Of a DNA stretch of 64,000 nucleotides, positions 26,160 to 35,046 are shown piece by piece; position 1 is the stretch's first letter, and every line of letters begins with the position of its first letter. The translations under genes and the position numbers were made by a program. The stretch is from an uncultured Alistipes sp. GTDB lineage: Bacteria; Bacteroidota; Bacteroidia; Bacteroidales; Rikenellaceae. Below the pieces are notes generated by a model, which was given only the letters and a program-made list of their open reading frames with translations, was not told the origin of the DNA and ran no database searches. The stretch spans positions 22,344-86,343 of the forward strand of contig CALUNH010000007.1 in NCBI GenBank assembly GCA_944321965.1, in the 5' to 3' direction.

Positions 26160-27287
26160 CTATTTCCTGAAACAGTTTTCGGCCCGCATCTTCTGGTTCG
26201 GGTCCGGCGGGTAGATGCCGAAGACGAGTTTGTATTCCGTCTCCATGGTCATGACGTCCACGGCCGAACCGATGGTTCCCAACGGCTGGTTCCGGGCCAC
26301 TTTCTGACCCTTTTCCACCGTGATCGTCCCCAGGTTGGCATAGGAGGTCAGGTACTCGCCGTGCGCCACGTAAACGTCGTATTTGTTTGTAATGCGGTTA
26401 CGCTTGATGTCGATCACCTTGCCTTCGTAGATCGAGATCACCCGGGCTCCCCGCGGACCCGTCACTTCGGCCATGTTTTCCCGGTAGCGCTTCACCCGAC
26501 CGCCGACCACCGGAAGCCGCAGCCCCGAGGTCTTCGACGAGAACGACGCTCCCTCCTTGTTGCCCTTGGTGAGTTTGCGCAGTTCGTTGATCGCCACGTC
26601 GAGTTTCTGCTCCTGGGCCAGCTTGCGCTGCAGGGCCGACTTCTCCTTCTGCGACATCGTGCGGATCGTCGCCCGGGCATTCCGCGAGTCGCGTTCGAGC
26701 TTCTCCCGCTGGGACGCAAGCTGCCGCATGACCGAATCGAGCGAACGGTTGCGGCGGTCGAGCTCCTCCTTCTCCGTGCGGACCTGCTCGGAGAGCTGTT
26801 CGATGTCGCGCATCTTGCGCTCGCGCAGCGAAGCCACCTCCCGCAACGTCGTGATCTTGCGGGCCACGTCGGCGAAATCCCGCGACGAAAAGAGAAACGT
26901 CAGGTAGTTGTTGTGACGGTAGTTGCGGTAGGCTTCACGCACCATCTCGGCATATTGCGCCCGGTTGCGTTCGAGCGTCGAGGCCAGGTCCCCGGCCACG
27001 CTGTCCTTGCGGGCGATCTCCTCGCGCAGCAACGAAGCCTGCTTTTCGGTCTCGTCGAGCAGCTGGTTCCGCGAATCGATCTGCCGGGCCAGGCGCCGCA
27101 CCCGCTCCTCGGTCGCCGCACGCCCCTTCTGGAGCTTCGAAATCTCCCGCTCCTCGCTGGCAATGCGCTTTTCCAGGTCGGCAATGACCTTTTTCTGCTT
27201 CTCGATGCGGCTGTCGGTCTGGGCCGTGGCGCCGAGGGCGAAGAGCAGGAAAACAAGGAAAAGAGGCGAAAAACGGATCATTCTCAT
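26160..27287 (-). CDS. EnvC-like murein hydrolase activator (coiled coil plus M23/LytM domain)
   Basis: A signal peptide (MIRFSPLFLVFLLFALGATAQ, second Met preferred) precedes about 200 residues of heptad-rich coiled coil full of E/K/R. The last 110 residues are a LytM/M23-like domain (ARVISIYEGKVIDIKRN, YVAHGEYLTSYANLGTITVEKGQKVARNQPLGTIG). The H-x-H and H-xxx-D zinc ligands of active M23 enzymes are missing, so it should activate amidases rather than cut peptidoglycan, as EnvC does. It is the last gene of a pheS-TPR-envC-like row and starts 9 bp after the TPR gene. Confidence 0.88.
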   Translation of the reverse strand: MRMIRFSPLFLVFLLFALGATAQTDSRIEKQKKVIADLEKRIASEEREISKLQKGRAATEERVRRLARQIDSRNQLLDETEKQASLLREEIARKDSVAGDLASTLERNRAQYAEMVREAYRNYRHNNYLTFLFSSRDFADVARKITTLREVASLRERKMRDIEQLSEQVRTEKEELDRRNRSLDSVMRQLASQREKLERDSRNARATIRTMSQKEKSALQRKLAQEQKLDVAINELRKLTKGNKEGASFSSKTSGLRLPVVGGRVKRYRENMAEVTGPRGARVISIYEGKVIDIKRNRITNKYDVYVAHGEYLTSYANLGTITVEKGQKVARNQPLGTIGSAVDVMTMETEYKLVFGIYPPDPNQKMRAENCFRK

Positions 27288-27296
27288 ATCGGCGGA

Positions 27297-29093
27297 CTAT
27301 TCGGCGGATGGGGTTTTGGCAGGCTGTTTCAGCCGCTCTTCGATCTGGCGGGCATCGTAACCCTTCTCCAGGGCCCGCCGCCAGTAGACTTCGGCCATGA
27401 ACTGTTCGCCCAGTTCGTGGAGGATGTCCCCGTAGTGGACCATCAGTTCGGGGCTTTTCTGTCCGTCGAGCGCCACGGCCTTCTGCAGGATCTTCCGGGC
27501 CTCCTCCGTGCACCCCATCTTGTAGAGCACCCACGCCTGGGTGTCCAGGTAGGTGGGGTTGTTGTCCGTGAGCGCCACGACGCGGCTCGACATCACGAGC
27601 GCACGGTCCAGATCCCGCTCCTCCAGCGAGAGGAAGTAGGCGTAGTTGTTCAGTACCAGTGCATTGTCCGGCCAGTAGCCCAGACTCTTCTCATAGGACT
27701 TGTAGCACTCCTTCATGGCGCGGCGGTCGATTCCCTTTTTGCCCTTTTTCGCCCGGGCGAAGAGCTCCTCCTCGGGAATGGAGTCGTTGCCGAGGGCCTT
27801 CTGGTGCCAGGTATCGCCGATCATCCCCCAGATGACACTGCGCAACGAGTCCGTATCGGCATAACGGAGCGATTCGCGGTAGGCGCGGATCGCCTGATCG
27901 TGCTGCTTCGAGTAGCTCATCACATGCCCCTTCGAGATGTGGAAATCGACCTTTTCGGGGAAGAGCTCCAGGGCGCGGGTGACGTATCGGTCGACGGAAT
28001 CCGGACGCTGGAGGTAACTCTCGATGTCGATCACCATGCGGTAGTAATCCTCCACGGGAGGCTCGTCGCCGAGGTGGTTCTTGTAGAGGGCCAGGGCCTG
28101 TTCCAGTTCGCCCGAAGCGATCAGGTGCCGGGCGTAGAGCTCCACGACGCGCGGATCGTCCGGATAACGGATGGCCAGCGTCGAGGCCAGGTCGTTGAGC
28201 TGGAAGTAATACTCCCGGTAGAAGCGCGTATCGGCGGTGAAATCCTCGAACCGTTTGATTTTCAGTTCAATCGGGAAATCGTCCGAGAGGAAGAGCTGGC
28301 GTGTCGTGGCCAGCAGCGAACGGTAGTCCTGACGCCCGGCATAGAAGTCGCCCAGCGACATGAGCGTCTGGATGTTCGTGGAGTCGATCGCCAGGGCGGC
28401 CCGGTATTCGGCCAGCGCCAGCGAATCCTTCCTGTCCGCGGCGTAGAGGTCGGCCAGCACCACGTGGTGTTCGGCCTCGTAGGGGGCCTCCTCGACCATC
28501 GCACGGGCTTCGTCGAGCGCCTTGTCGATCTGGTTCGTGGCAACGAGAAGGCGCCGCTTCATGCTGCTCAGCAGCGGAATGCGCCCGAAGCGCACCTCGG
28601 CCGAATCGAGCGTTACCAACGCCTGAAACGGGCTTTGCCGTTGTTCGTAGAGCGCCGCCACGATGCGGTAGTTGTCCGGATCCTTCGGGTTCTCCTCCAT
28701 CAGGCGGCGGAAGACCTTCAACGCTTCGCCGTAACGGTCGGTCATGAGCAGCGTCTGTCCGTATAACTGGTGATACCACCGGTTGGTCGAGTCCAGCTGG
28801 CAGGCCCGGCGTGCCGCAGCAACGGCCTCTTCGGGCGAGCCGGACAGGAGAATCCCGGCCAGTTCGTACCACGCCGGGGCGTAGGCCGAATCGCGGCGGA
28901 TCGCCTCCCGGAGGAGCTGCCGGGCCCGGGCCGTGTCTCCCGCAATGGTGCGCTGCTTGACCCCTTCGGTGTAGAGCCATACGCTCGGCAGCGAATCGGG
29001 AACCTCGGGTGCCGTCGGAAGCCCCTTTCCGGTGACGAAAGCCGCGGAAAAGAGAACCAGGCAGAGGAGTGTTGTCGCTGTCAGGCGTTTCAT
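27297..29093 (-). CDS. Secreted TPR-repeat protein
   Basis: I start at the third codon Met of the open frame (MKRLTATTLLCLVLFSAAFVTG, a signal peptide), giving 598 aa. The rest is helical repeats with TPR spacing; clear copies include APAWYELAGILLSGSPEEAVAAARRACQLD, RWYHQLYGQTLLMTDRYGEALKVFRRLMEENP and NALVLNNYAYFLSLEERDLDRALVMSSRVVAL. It has no enzymatic motif. Its position beside an EnvC-like protein suggests a periplasmic envelope-assembly scaffold, but the partner is unknown. It lies 13 bp after pheS. Confidence 0.85.
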   Translation of the reverse strand: MKRLTATTLLCLVLFSAAFVTGKGLPTAPEVPDSLPSVWLYTEGVKQRTIAGDTARARQLLREAIRRDSAYAPAWYELAGILLSGSPEEAVAAARRACQLDSTNRWYHQLYGQTLLMTDRYGEALKVFRRLMEENPKDPDNYRIVAALYEQRQSPFQALVTLDSAEVRFGRIPLLSSMKRRLLVATNQIDKALDEARAMVEEAPYEAEHHVVLADLYAADRKDSLALAEYRAALAIDSTNIQTLMSLGDFYAGRQDYRSLLATTRQLFLSDDFPIELKIKRFEDFTADTRFYREYYFQLNDLASTLAIRYPDDPRVVELYARHLIASGELEQALALYKNHLGDEPPVEDYYRMVIDIESYLQRPDSVDRYVTRALELFPEKVDFHISKGHVMSYSKQHDQAIRAYRESLRYADTDSLRSVIWGMIGDTWHQKALGNDSIPEEELFARAKKGKKGIDRRAMKECYKSYEKSLGYWPDNALVLNNYAYFLSLEERDLDRALVMSSRVVALTDNNPTYLDTQAWVLYKMGCTEEARKILQKAVALDGQKSPELMVHYGDILHELGEQFMAEVYWRRALEKGYDARQIEERLKQPAKTPSAE

Positions 29094-29106
29094 AAGCAAA
29101 CCGGGT

Positions 29107-30132
29107 TTAGAGCGCTTCGTCGAACTGGTGGAGGAAGCGCACGTCGTTCTCGAAATAGAGACGCAGGTCCTTTACGCCGTATTTGAGCATGGCGATCCGT
29201 TCGATACCCATGCCGAATGCGAATCCGGAATACTTTTCGGGGTCGATGTCGTTTGCCTTCAGGACATTGGGGTCGACCATGCCGCACCCCATGATTTCGA
29301 GCCAGCCCGTACCCTTGCAGACCGGGCACCCCTTGCCGCCGCAGAGGTTGCACGAGACGTCGACCTCGGCCGACGGCTCCGTGAAGGGGAAGTACGACGG
29401 GCGCATCCGGATGACGGCCTGTTCGCCGAAGATCTCCTTGGCGAAGTACAGCAGCGACTGCTTCATGTCGGCGAACGAAACCCCCTCGTCGATGTAGAGC
29501 CCCTCGATCTGGTGGAAGATACAGTGGGCGCGGTAGGAGATGGCCTCGTTGCGGAAGACACGCCCCGGGCAGATCACGCGGATGGGCGGTTTCTGGCGCT
29601 CCATCGTGCGGACCTGGATCGACGAGGTGTGCGTACGCAGCAGGATGTCGGGGTCCTTTTCGATGAAGAACGTGTCCTGCATGTCGCGGGCCGGGTGCTC
29701 GGGCGGGAAATTCAGCGCCGAGAAGACGTGCCAGTCGTCCTCGATCTCGGGGCCGTCGGCCACGGTATAGCCCAGCCGCGAAAAGACCTCGACGATCTGG
29801 TTGCGGACCAGCGAAATCGGATGGCGCGAGCCGAGGTGTTCGGCCGAGCCGGGGCGCGTCAGGTCGCCCGACGAGGCCACCTGCTCGGCAGCGGCGTTCT
29901 GCAGCTCCTCGCGCAGCGAGGCGATTCGCTCCGTGGCGGCACTCTTCAGCCGGTTGAGCTGCTGGCCCAGTTCGCGCTTGAGCTCCGGAGCCACCGTCTT
30001 GAACTCTTCCATCAGTGCGTTCAGTTCGCCTTTCTTGCCCAGAATCCGGATCCGGAACTCTTCGAGTTCGCTCGCTGCCTTGGGTTTGAACTCTTCGACC
30101 CGTCGCAGAAGTTCGTTGATTTTGTCGGTCAT
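29107..30132 (-). CDS. pheS: Phenylalanyl-tRNA synthetase alpha subunit
   Basis: This 341-aa protein has an N-terminal coiled-coil tRNA-binding arm (residues 1-85) followed by class II motifs. HPARDMQDTFFIE covers the motif 1 area, and GRVFRNEAISYRAHCIFHQIEGLYID is motif 2. GMGIERIAMLKYGVKDLR is motif 3. The specificity region is FPFTEPSAEVDVSC. It charges tRNA-Phe together with PheT, which is not in the window. Confidence 0.96.
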   Translation of the reverse strand: MTDKINELLRRVEEFKPKAASELEEFRIRILGKKGELNALMEEFKTVAPELKRELGQQLNRLKSAATERIASLREELQNAAAEQVASSGDLTRPGSAEHLGSRHPISLVRNQIVEVFSRLGYTVADGPEIEDDWHVFSALNFPPEHPARDMQDTFFIEKDPDILLRTHTSSIQVRTMERQKPPIRVICPGRVFRNEAISYRAHCIFHQIEGLYIDEGVSFADMKQSLLYFAKEIFGEQAVIRMRPSYFPFTEPSAEVDVSCNLCGGKGCPVCKGTGWLEIMGCGMVDPNVLKANDIDPEKYSGFAFGMGIERIAMLKYGVKDLRLYFENDVRFLHQFDEAL

Positions 30133-30157
30133 ATTTTGTACGTATTTCTTTTTTACC

Positions 30158-30165
30158 TACTTTTG
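30158..30165 (+). promoter_or_regulatory. Patatin gene promoter -7 box TACTTTTG
   Basis: A TAnnTTTG match on the plus strand, 43 bp before the patatin ATG. It lies upstream of, and points toward, the opposing pheS box. Confidence 0.5.
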
Positions 30166-30185
30166 AGAGGTCATCCTTTAACATG

Positions 30186-30193
30186 CAAAGGTA
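30186..30193 (-). promoter_or_regulatory. pheS promoter -7 box TACCTTTG
   Basis: On the minus strand this reads TATACCTTTGC, a TAnnTTTG match 53 bp upstream of the pheS ATG. It faces the plus-strand box at 30158, so the two transcripts should overlap at their 5' ends. Confidence 0.5.
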
Positions 30194-30208
30194 TAAAAAA
30201 ATTGAGAT

Positions 30209-32509
30209 ATGTTGCGTAAAATCGGCTCATTTGTGGGGATGTTGCTGCTTCTGTCGCTTCCGGCCTCGGCCGGAACCGTGGGGGTTGTGATGAGTGGGGG
30301 CGGGGCCAAGGGGCTCTACCACATCGGGGTGCTGGAGGCCCTGGAGCAGAACGGGATTCCGATCGACTATGTGGCCGGAACCTCCATGGGGTCGATTATC
30401 GCTGCGATGTATGCCGCCGGGTACTCCCCGGCCGAGATGCGGGCCATTGTCAGCTCCGGAGTGGTCCGGGAGTGGGTCTCGGGACGCATCGACCCCAACC
30501 GCTACATGGACTACTACCGCCAGTTGGGCGGAAGTCCGTCGTTCCTGAGCGTGCGCGTGAATCTCGGAAACCCGGCCGGAGAACGCCTCCAGTTCCCCAC
30601 GAACCTGATCTCCTCGACGCAGGTCGATCTGGCGCTGACCGAGCTTTTCGCTCCGGCCACGGCGGCTTCGGACGGCGACTTCAACCGACTGATGGTCCCG
30701 TTCCTCTGCGTGGCCAGCGACATGAACCACCGCCGTCCGGTGGTCATGCGCAGCGGCGATCTGAGCGAAGCGGTCCGCTCGTCGATGTCCATACCTTTGG
30801 TCTTCAAACCGATGGCAATCGATTCGATGCTGCTGTACGACGGCGGGATCCATGACAATTTCCCCTGGAAACCGATGGATGCCGATTTCCGGCCCGACCT
30901 GATCGTCGGATCGATCTGTACCGCCGGGAATACCCCGCCCAGCGAGGACAACAACATCCTGGATCAGGCCTTCATGCTCGCCATGCAGAATACCGACTAC
31001 ACGCTTCCCGCCGAGCGGAGCGTCACGATCCGCCGTGCCGTAGGGGTCAGTATGCTCGATTTCGACCAGGCCGAGGCAATCATGGATGCCGGTTACGAGG
31101 ATGCCATGGCCGCGATGCCGCAACTGCTGGAGAAGGTCGGCGGGGAGCGTCGCGATTCGACCTGGTTCGCCGAGCGCCGCCGGGCATTCCGGGAGAAGTG
31201 CCCGGAACTGATCTTCAGGGACTACCATATCGATGGCCTGAAACGGGACCAGCGGGAATTCATCCGCGATTTTCTCCACATGGACCGCCGCACCCCGGGA
31301 CGTCAGCGTCCGATGCGTTTTGCCGAACTGCGCGACAACCTCTTCAACGTGCTGGCGGGAGGTGATTTCACGATGGATTTCCCGAAAGTCCGCTACGATT
31401 CGCTCCTGCACGGCTACTCCTTCCAGTCGCGGTTCGAAACCCGTCCCAGTTTCAAGATCACGGTCGGGGGCAACATCTCCTCCACGGCCTTCAACCAGGC
31501 CTATGTCGGAGTCGGATACCACTGGATCGGCCGGGTGTCGCAGCATCTCGGGGCCGATCTCTACCTCGGGCCTCTCTACACGTGGGGAGTCTTTGGCGGA
31601 CGCACCGATTTCTATGCCATCGAGCCGGTCTTCATCGATTACTCCTACAACTTCTCGGTGAGCAATTTCCGCCACGGCTATTTCGGCAACGTCGCCCGCA
31701 TCACCAATGCCGAGCAGGTCAAGAGCAGTGAGAGTTTCGCCTCGCTGGGAATCGGAATGCCGCTCACGCATCGCAGCGTCTTCGTCCTGCGGGCCAACGG
31801 AGGGCATGTCAACTACCGTTACGATTCCGACGACTTCTTCGCCGACGATACCGACCATTCGCGCTTCTCCTTCTTCGGACTCCGGGCCGGACTCGCACGC
31901 AACACGCTCGACAAGCTCCTCTATCCGCGGCGCGGTTCGGAACTCTACCTCTCGGCCATCTACATCGACGGACGGGACAAGTACGAACCCTACGATGCCG
32001 AGGATTTCATCTCCCGGGAGCGGAGGCAGTGGTTCGGAGGACGCTTTACGTGGAACAAGTTCTTCGACATGCCGCAGTGCGACTGGTTCTCGTTCGGACT
32101 CAATGTCGATGCGGTCTATACGACTCACCCCTCGTTCCGGACCGAGACCGCCACGCTGATGTCGATGCCCGAGTACGCCCCGATTCAGCATGTCCGGATG
32201 GTCTTCATGCCCGATTACCGGGGCGACCGCTTCGTGGCGGGAGGCATCATGCCGACCTTCGATCTGATGCCCGACTTCTTTTTCCGCACGGGATTTTACA
32301 CCCTGTTCCGCAACAGGAGGGACTTCAATCCCCTGGGGGTTCCCGACGAACGTTGGCACTATATCGCCGAGGCTTCGCTCGTCTACCACACGCGCATCGG
32401 TCCTGTAAGCCTGTCGCTGACCAAATACGATCTGAAGGATTGGAAAAACATGTATCTGACCTTCAACTTCGGATACGCCATCTTCGCCCCCAAAGGCACC
32501 TTTTATTGA
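30209..32509 (+). CDS. Patatin-like phospholipase with C-terminal outer-membrane barrel
   Basis: This 766-aa protein has a signal peptide (MLRKIGSFVGMLLLLSLPASA). The patatin domain (25-310) has the glycine-rich oxyanion loop SGGGAKGLYHIG, the nucleophile in GTSMG (Ser59) and the partner Asp211 in YDGGIHDNFPW, all intact. A short POTRA-like stretch precedes an Omp85-like barrel (about 420-766) ending in aromatic residues (KGTFY). The layout matches PlpD/FplA-type type Vd secretion, where the barrel displays or releases the lipase. Substrates are likely membrane phospholipids. It is monocistronic and convergent with the M13 peptidase gene. Confidence 0.92.
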   Translation: MLRKIGSFVGMLLLLSLPASAGTVGVVMSGGGAKGLYHIGVLEALEQNGIPIDYVAGTSMGSIIAAMYAAGYSPAEMRAIVSSGVVREWVSGRIDPNRYMDYYRQLGGSPSFLSVRVNLGNPAGERLQFPTNLISSTQVDLALTELFAPATAASDGDFNRLMVPFLCVASDMNHRRPVVMRSGDLSEAVRSSMSIPLVFKPMAIDSMLLYDGGIHDNFPWKPMDADFRPDLIVGSICTAGNTPPSEDNNILDQAFMLAMQNTDYTLPAERSVTIRRAVGVSMLDFDQAEAIMDAGYEDAMAAMPQLLEKVGGERRDSTWFAERRRAFREKCPELIFRDYHIDGLKRDQREFIRDFLHMDRRTPGRQRPMRFAELRDNLFNVLAGGDFTMDFPKVRYDSLLHGYSFQSRFETRPSFKITVGGNISSTAFNQAYVGVGYHWIGRVSQHLGADLYLGPLYTWGVFGGRTDFYAIEPVFIDYSYNFSVSNFRHGYFGNVARITNAEQVKSSESFASLGIGMPLTHRSVFVLRANGGHVNYRYDSDDFFADDTDHSRFSFFGLRAGLARNTLDKLLYPRRGSELYLSAIYIDGRDKYEPYDAEDFISRERRQWFGGRFTWNKFFDMPQCDWFSFGLNVDAVYTTHPSFRTETATLMSMPEYAPIQHVRMVFMPDYRGDRFVAGGIMPTFDLMPDFFFRTGFYTLFRNRRDFNPLGVPDERWHYIAEASLVYHTRIGPVSLSLTKYDLKDWKNMYLTFNFGYAIFAPKGTFY

Positions 32510-32545
32510 ACCTTTTTCTTGGACCGTATCCTTTTGCCGCTGCTG

Positions 32546-32763
32546 GACAGTCTCTCGGTTTCGGACAGCTTTCCTGCTCTCGGAGGAGATTTTCGGCTCC
32601 GGAACTTTTCTTGGGTGAGGACCCGACAGTCTCTCGGTTTCGGACAGCTTTCCTGCTCTCGGAGGAGATTTTCGGCTCCGGAACTTTTCTTGGGTGAGGA
32701 CCCGACAGTCTCTCGGTTTCGGACAGTTTTCCTGCTCTCGGAGGAGATTTTCGGTTCCGATCC
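32546..32763. repeat. 79-bp direct tandem repeat, about 2.75 copies
   Basis: Copies start at 32546, 32625 and 32704, each beginning GACAGTCTCTCGGTTTCGG. The first two are identical over 79 bp; the third stops after about 60 bp and has at least two substitutions. Each unit includes a short CGGAG/CTCCG hairpin followed by TTTTCTT. The array fills much of the 32510-32918 gap between two convergent genes; no gene was recognised there. Confidence 0.95.
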
Positions 32764-32837
32764 TTTTCGCTTCCAGTTTATGTCGCGGTTCCGAGACCAT
32801 CCCCTGCTTCCGGGCTGATTCCCGGTTCCGACCCACG

Positions 32838-32873
32838 AAAAAGCCGTCCGAAAATGCTTCGGACGGCTTTTTT
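32838..32873. terminator. Bidirectional rho-independent terminator
   Basis: A 10-bp perfect stem GCCGTCCGAA/TTCGGACGGC (32843-32852 and 32858-32867) has the loop AATGC. It is flanked by A5 on the left and T6 on the right, so it can stop both the patatin and the M13 peptidase transcripts. Confidence 0.92.
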
Positions 32874-32918
32874 CAGAATGGGGTTGCCATAAGGCGGCCC
32901 CTCCTCTCCTTGCGGCGG

Positions 32919-34955
32919 TTACCAGATAATGACGCGCTCCTCCTCGGGCAGGAACATCGCCCCGTCGGTGATCCCGAAGGCGTCGTAGAAGTCCTGCAGG
33001 TTGCGCAGCGTGGCATTCACACGCCATTTGCCCAGCGAGTGCACGTCGAGCTTCGTCAGACGCGCGATCTCCTCGTCGCGGATGTTCTGGGCCCAGAGCG
33101 TGGCGTAGGCCAGGTAGAAGCGCTGGGCATCGGTGAAGCCGTCGATCGGGGCCGGGGCCTCCTTGCCTGCGAGCGAGTTCCGGTAGGCCGTATAGGCCAC
33201 CCGCAAACCGCCCTGGTCGGCAATGTTCTCACCCAGGCACAGCGCCCCGTTGGCGTGCAGCGCCGGCTGGTCGCCCTTGGCCGGGAGCACCTCGATGGCA
33301 TCGAACTGCTTGACCAGGATCTCAGTCTTCGCCTTGAAGGCTTCGGCATCCTCTTCGGTCCACCAGTTGTTCATGTTGCCGTCCTTGTCGAACTGGCGCC
33401 CCTGATCGTCGAACCCGTGGGTCATCTCGTGGCCGATCACCACGCCGATGGCACCGTAGTTCACCGCATCGTCGGCATCCGGATTGTAGAACGGAGGCTG
33501 CAGAATCGCGGCCGGGAAGCAGATCTCGTTTGTCGTCGGGTTGTAGTAGGCGTTCACCGTCTGCGGGGTCATCCCCCACTCGGCCCGGTCGACCGGTTTG
33601 CCGTACTTTTCGAGGTTGTCCTTCGTGGCCCAGATCCCGGCGTTGCGCAGGTTTTCGTAATAGCTCTTCGCCGGGTCGACCGTCAGCGTCGAATAATCCT
33701 TCCACTTGTCCGGGTAGCCGATCTTCACGGTAAACGAACTCAACTTCTCCTGCGCCTTGGCCTTCGTGGCATCCGACATCCAGTCGAGGTCGGCGATGTG
33801 CTGCGAGAGCGACGTCTGCAGGTTCTTCACCAGCTCCGTCATGCGCTGCTTGTCCTTCTCGGGGAAGTACTTCGCCACGTACATCTCGCCCACGGCCTCG
33901 CCCAGCAGTCCGTTGGGCACCGACATGGCGCGTTTCCAGCGGGGTTTCTGCTCCTGCTGGCCCGACATCGTGCGGCCGTAGAACTCGAACGACGCGGTCT
34001 GGAAATCGTCGCTCAGCGACGAAGCCCCGCCGTCGATGATCTGGGCGGCCAGGTAGTGACGGATCTTCTCCAGCGGAAGGCTCTTGAAGAGCTTGTTGAC
34101 GCGCTCCATGACGCGCTTGTGCTGCACGATCATGCGGTCGGCGTCGGCAAGCCCCATTCCGGCGAAATAGACATCCCAGTCGATGGCGTCGTAGGCCTTG
34201 GCGAACTCCGCGCGCGTCATCGGGTTGTACTGTGCCGGGATGTCGCGCTGCTCGACATTCGAGAAGAAGACTTCGGCCAGCGAATCCTCGATCTCCAGGG
34301 CGTCGGCGGCTGCCTGTGCGGCCGCTTCGGCATCATACCCGCAGAGGGTGAAGAGCTGTACGAGGTAGTTTTTGTAGGCCTCCTTGATCGAGGCGTTCTC
34401 CGGGTCGACGTAGTAGTCGCGGTCGCCCATCGAGAGGCCCGACTGGGCCACGTAGAGCGTGTTGACGTTGCTGTCCATCAGGTCGGCCATCACGCCGATG
34501 CCGAAGAACGGGTTGGCCAGCGCCATGTGGATCCGGGCCAGCACCTCCGGGAGCTGCTTGCGGTCGGTCAGCCCCTCGACGAGCTGCAGGTCGGCGGCCA
34601 GCGGCGAGGCGCCCTCGGCATTCAGGCGCACGGAGTCGAGCCCCATCTTGTAGAGGTCCGCGATCTTCTGCTCGACACTGCCCGGGGCGGTTTCGAGTTT
34701 GGTCATCTCCTGGAAGAGCCGGTTGATGCGCTTCTCGTTGTTTTCGCGCAGCACGTCGAAGGAGCCGTAGCGCGAGAATTCGGGCTTCAGCGGGTTGTTC
34801 TTCTGCCAGCCGCCCGTGGCATACTGGTAGAAATCGGCGTTCGGCGCTACCGACAGGTCGAAATTCGTAAGGTCGATGGCCGGGGTTTTCGTATTGTTGT
34901 TCTGACAGGCTGCCATACAGACTGCGGTTGCTGCTAAAAGGATGATACGTTTCAT
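32919..34955 (-). CDS. pepO: M13-family zinc metalloendopeptidase lipoprotein (PepO/neprilysin-like)
   Basis: This 678-aa lipoprotein has lipobox MAAC (Cys17) followed by QNNN. The N-terminal M13 region starts NFDLSVAPNADFYQYATGGW. The zinc site is HEMTH (His509, Glu510, His513) in VIGHEMTHGFDDQGRQFDKDG, with the third ligand Glu576 in GENIADQGG; VNAYYNPTTNEICFPAAILQPPF is the substrate-binding block. It cuts oligopeptides in the periplasm. The C-terminus ends with the usual penultimate VIW tryptophan. It is 91 bp downstream of pgk on the same strand, separated by a large inverted repeat. Confidence 0.95.
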   Translation of the reverse strand: MKRIILLAATAVCMAACQNNNTKTPAIDLTNFDLSVAPNADFYQYATGGWQKNNPLKPEFSRYGSFDVLRENNEKRINRLFQEMTKLETAPGSVEQKIADLYKMGLDSVRLNAEGASPLAADLQLVEGLTDRKQLPEVLARIHMALANPFFGIGVMADLMDSNVNTLYVAQSGLSMGDRDYYVDPENASIKEAYKNYLVQLFTLCGYDAEAAAQAAADALEIEDSLAEVFFSNVEQRDIPAQYNPMTRAEFAKAYDAIDWDVYFAGMGLADADRMIVQHKRVMERVNKLFKSLPLEKIRHYLAAQIIDGGASSLSDDFQTASFEFYGRTMSGQQEQKPRWKRAMSVPNGLLGEAVGEMYVAKYFPEKDKQRMTELVKNLQTSLSQHIADLDWMSDATKAKAQEKLSSFTVKIGYPDKWKDYSTLTVDPAKSYYENLRNAGIWATKDNLEKYGKPVDRAEWGMTPQTVNAYYNPTTNEICFPAAILQPPFYNPDADDAVNYGAIGVVIGHEMTHGFDDQGRQFDKDGNMNNWWTEEDAEAFKAKTEILVKQFDAIEVLPAKGDQPALHANGALCLGENIADQGGLRVAYTAYRNSLAGKEAPAPIDGFTDAQRFYLAYATLWAQNIRDEEIARLTKLDVHSLGKWRVNATLRNLQDFYDAFGITDGAMFLPEEERVIIW

Positions 34956-34977
34956 GCGTTGTTCGGGTTTTTGAAGA

Positions 34978-35015
34978 GAAGCGGAGATCTCCGGAGCTCC
35001 GGAAATCTCCGCTTC
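34978..35015 (-). other. 38-bp inverted repeat between pgk and the M13 gene
   Basis: The two 19-bp halves are complementary except for one pair (34989/35004), centred at 34996.5. The outer arms are GAAGCGGAGAT and ATCTCCGCTTC. No U-run follows on the minus transcript, so it may be an mRNA-end stabiliser or a weak terminator rather than a classical one. Confidence 0.6.
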
Positions 35016-35046
35016 GGGATGATTGCTTGTTCCGATTCCGGGCCTC

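Noticed and set aside
26067-28766. 899-codon open frame on the plus strand over the EnvC-like and TPR genes
   Set aside because: Arg/His/Val-rich antisense shadow; the opposite strand has signal peptides and recognisable domains.
32546-32763. CRISPR array
   Set aside because: The repeats are contiguous 79-bp units without spacers and no cas genes are near.
32503-33027. 174-codon minus-strand frame across the 79-bp repeats
   Set aside because: Its repeated S/K/R/E-rich translation only mirrors the DNA repeat; it overlaps the M13 gene end and a terminator.
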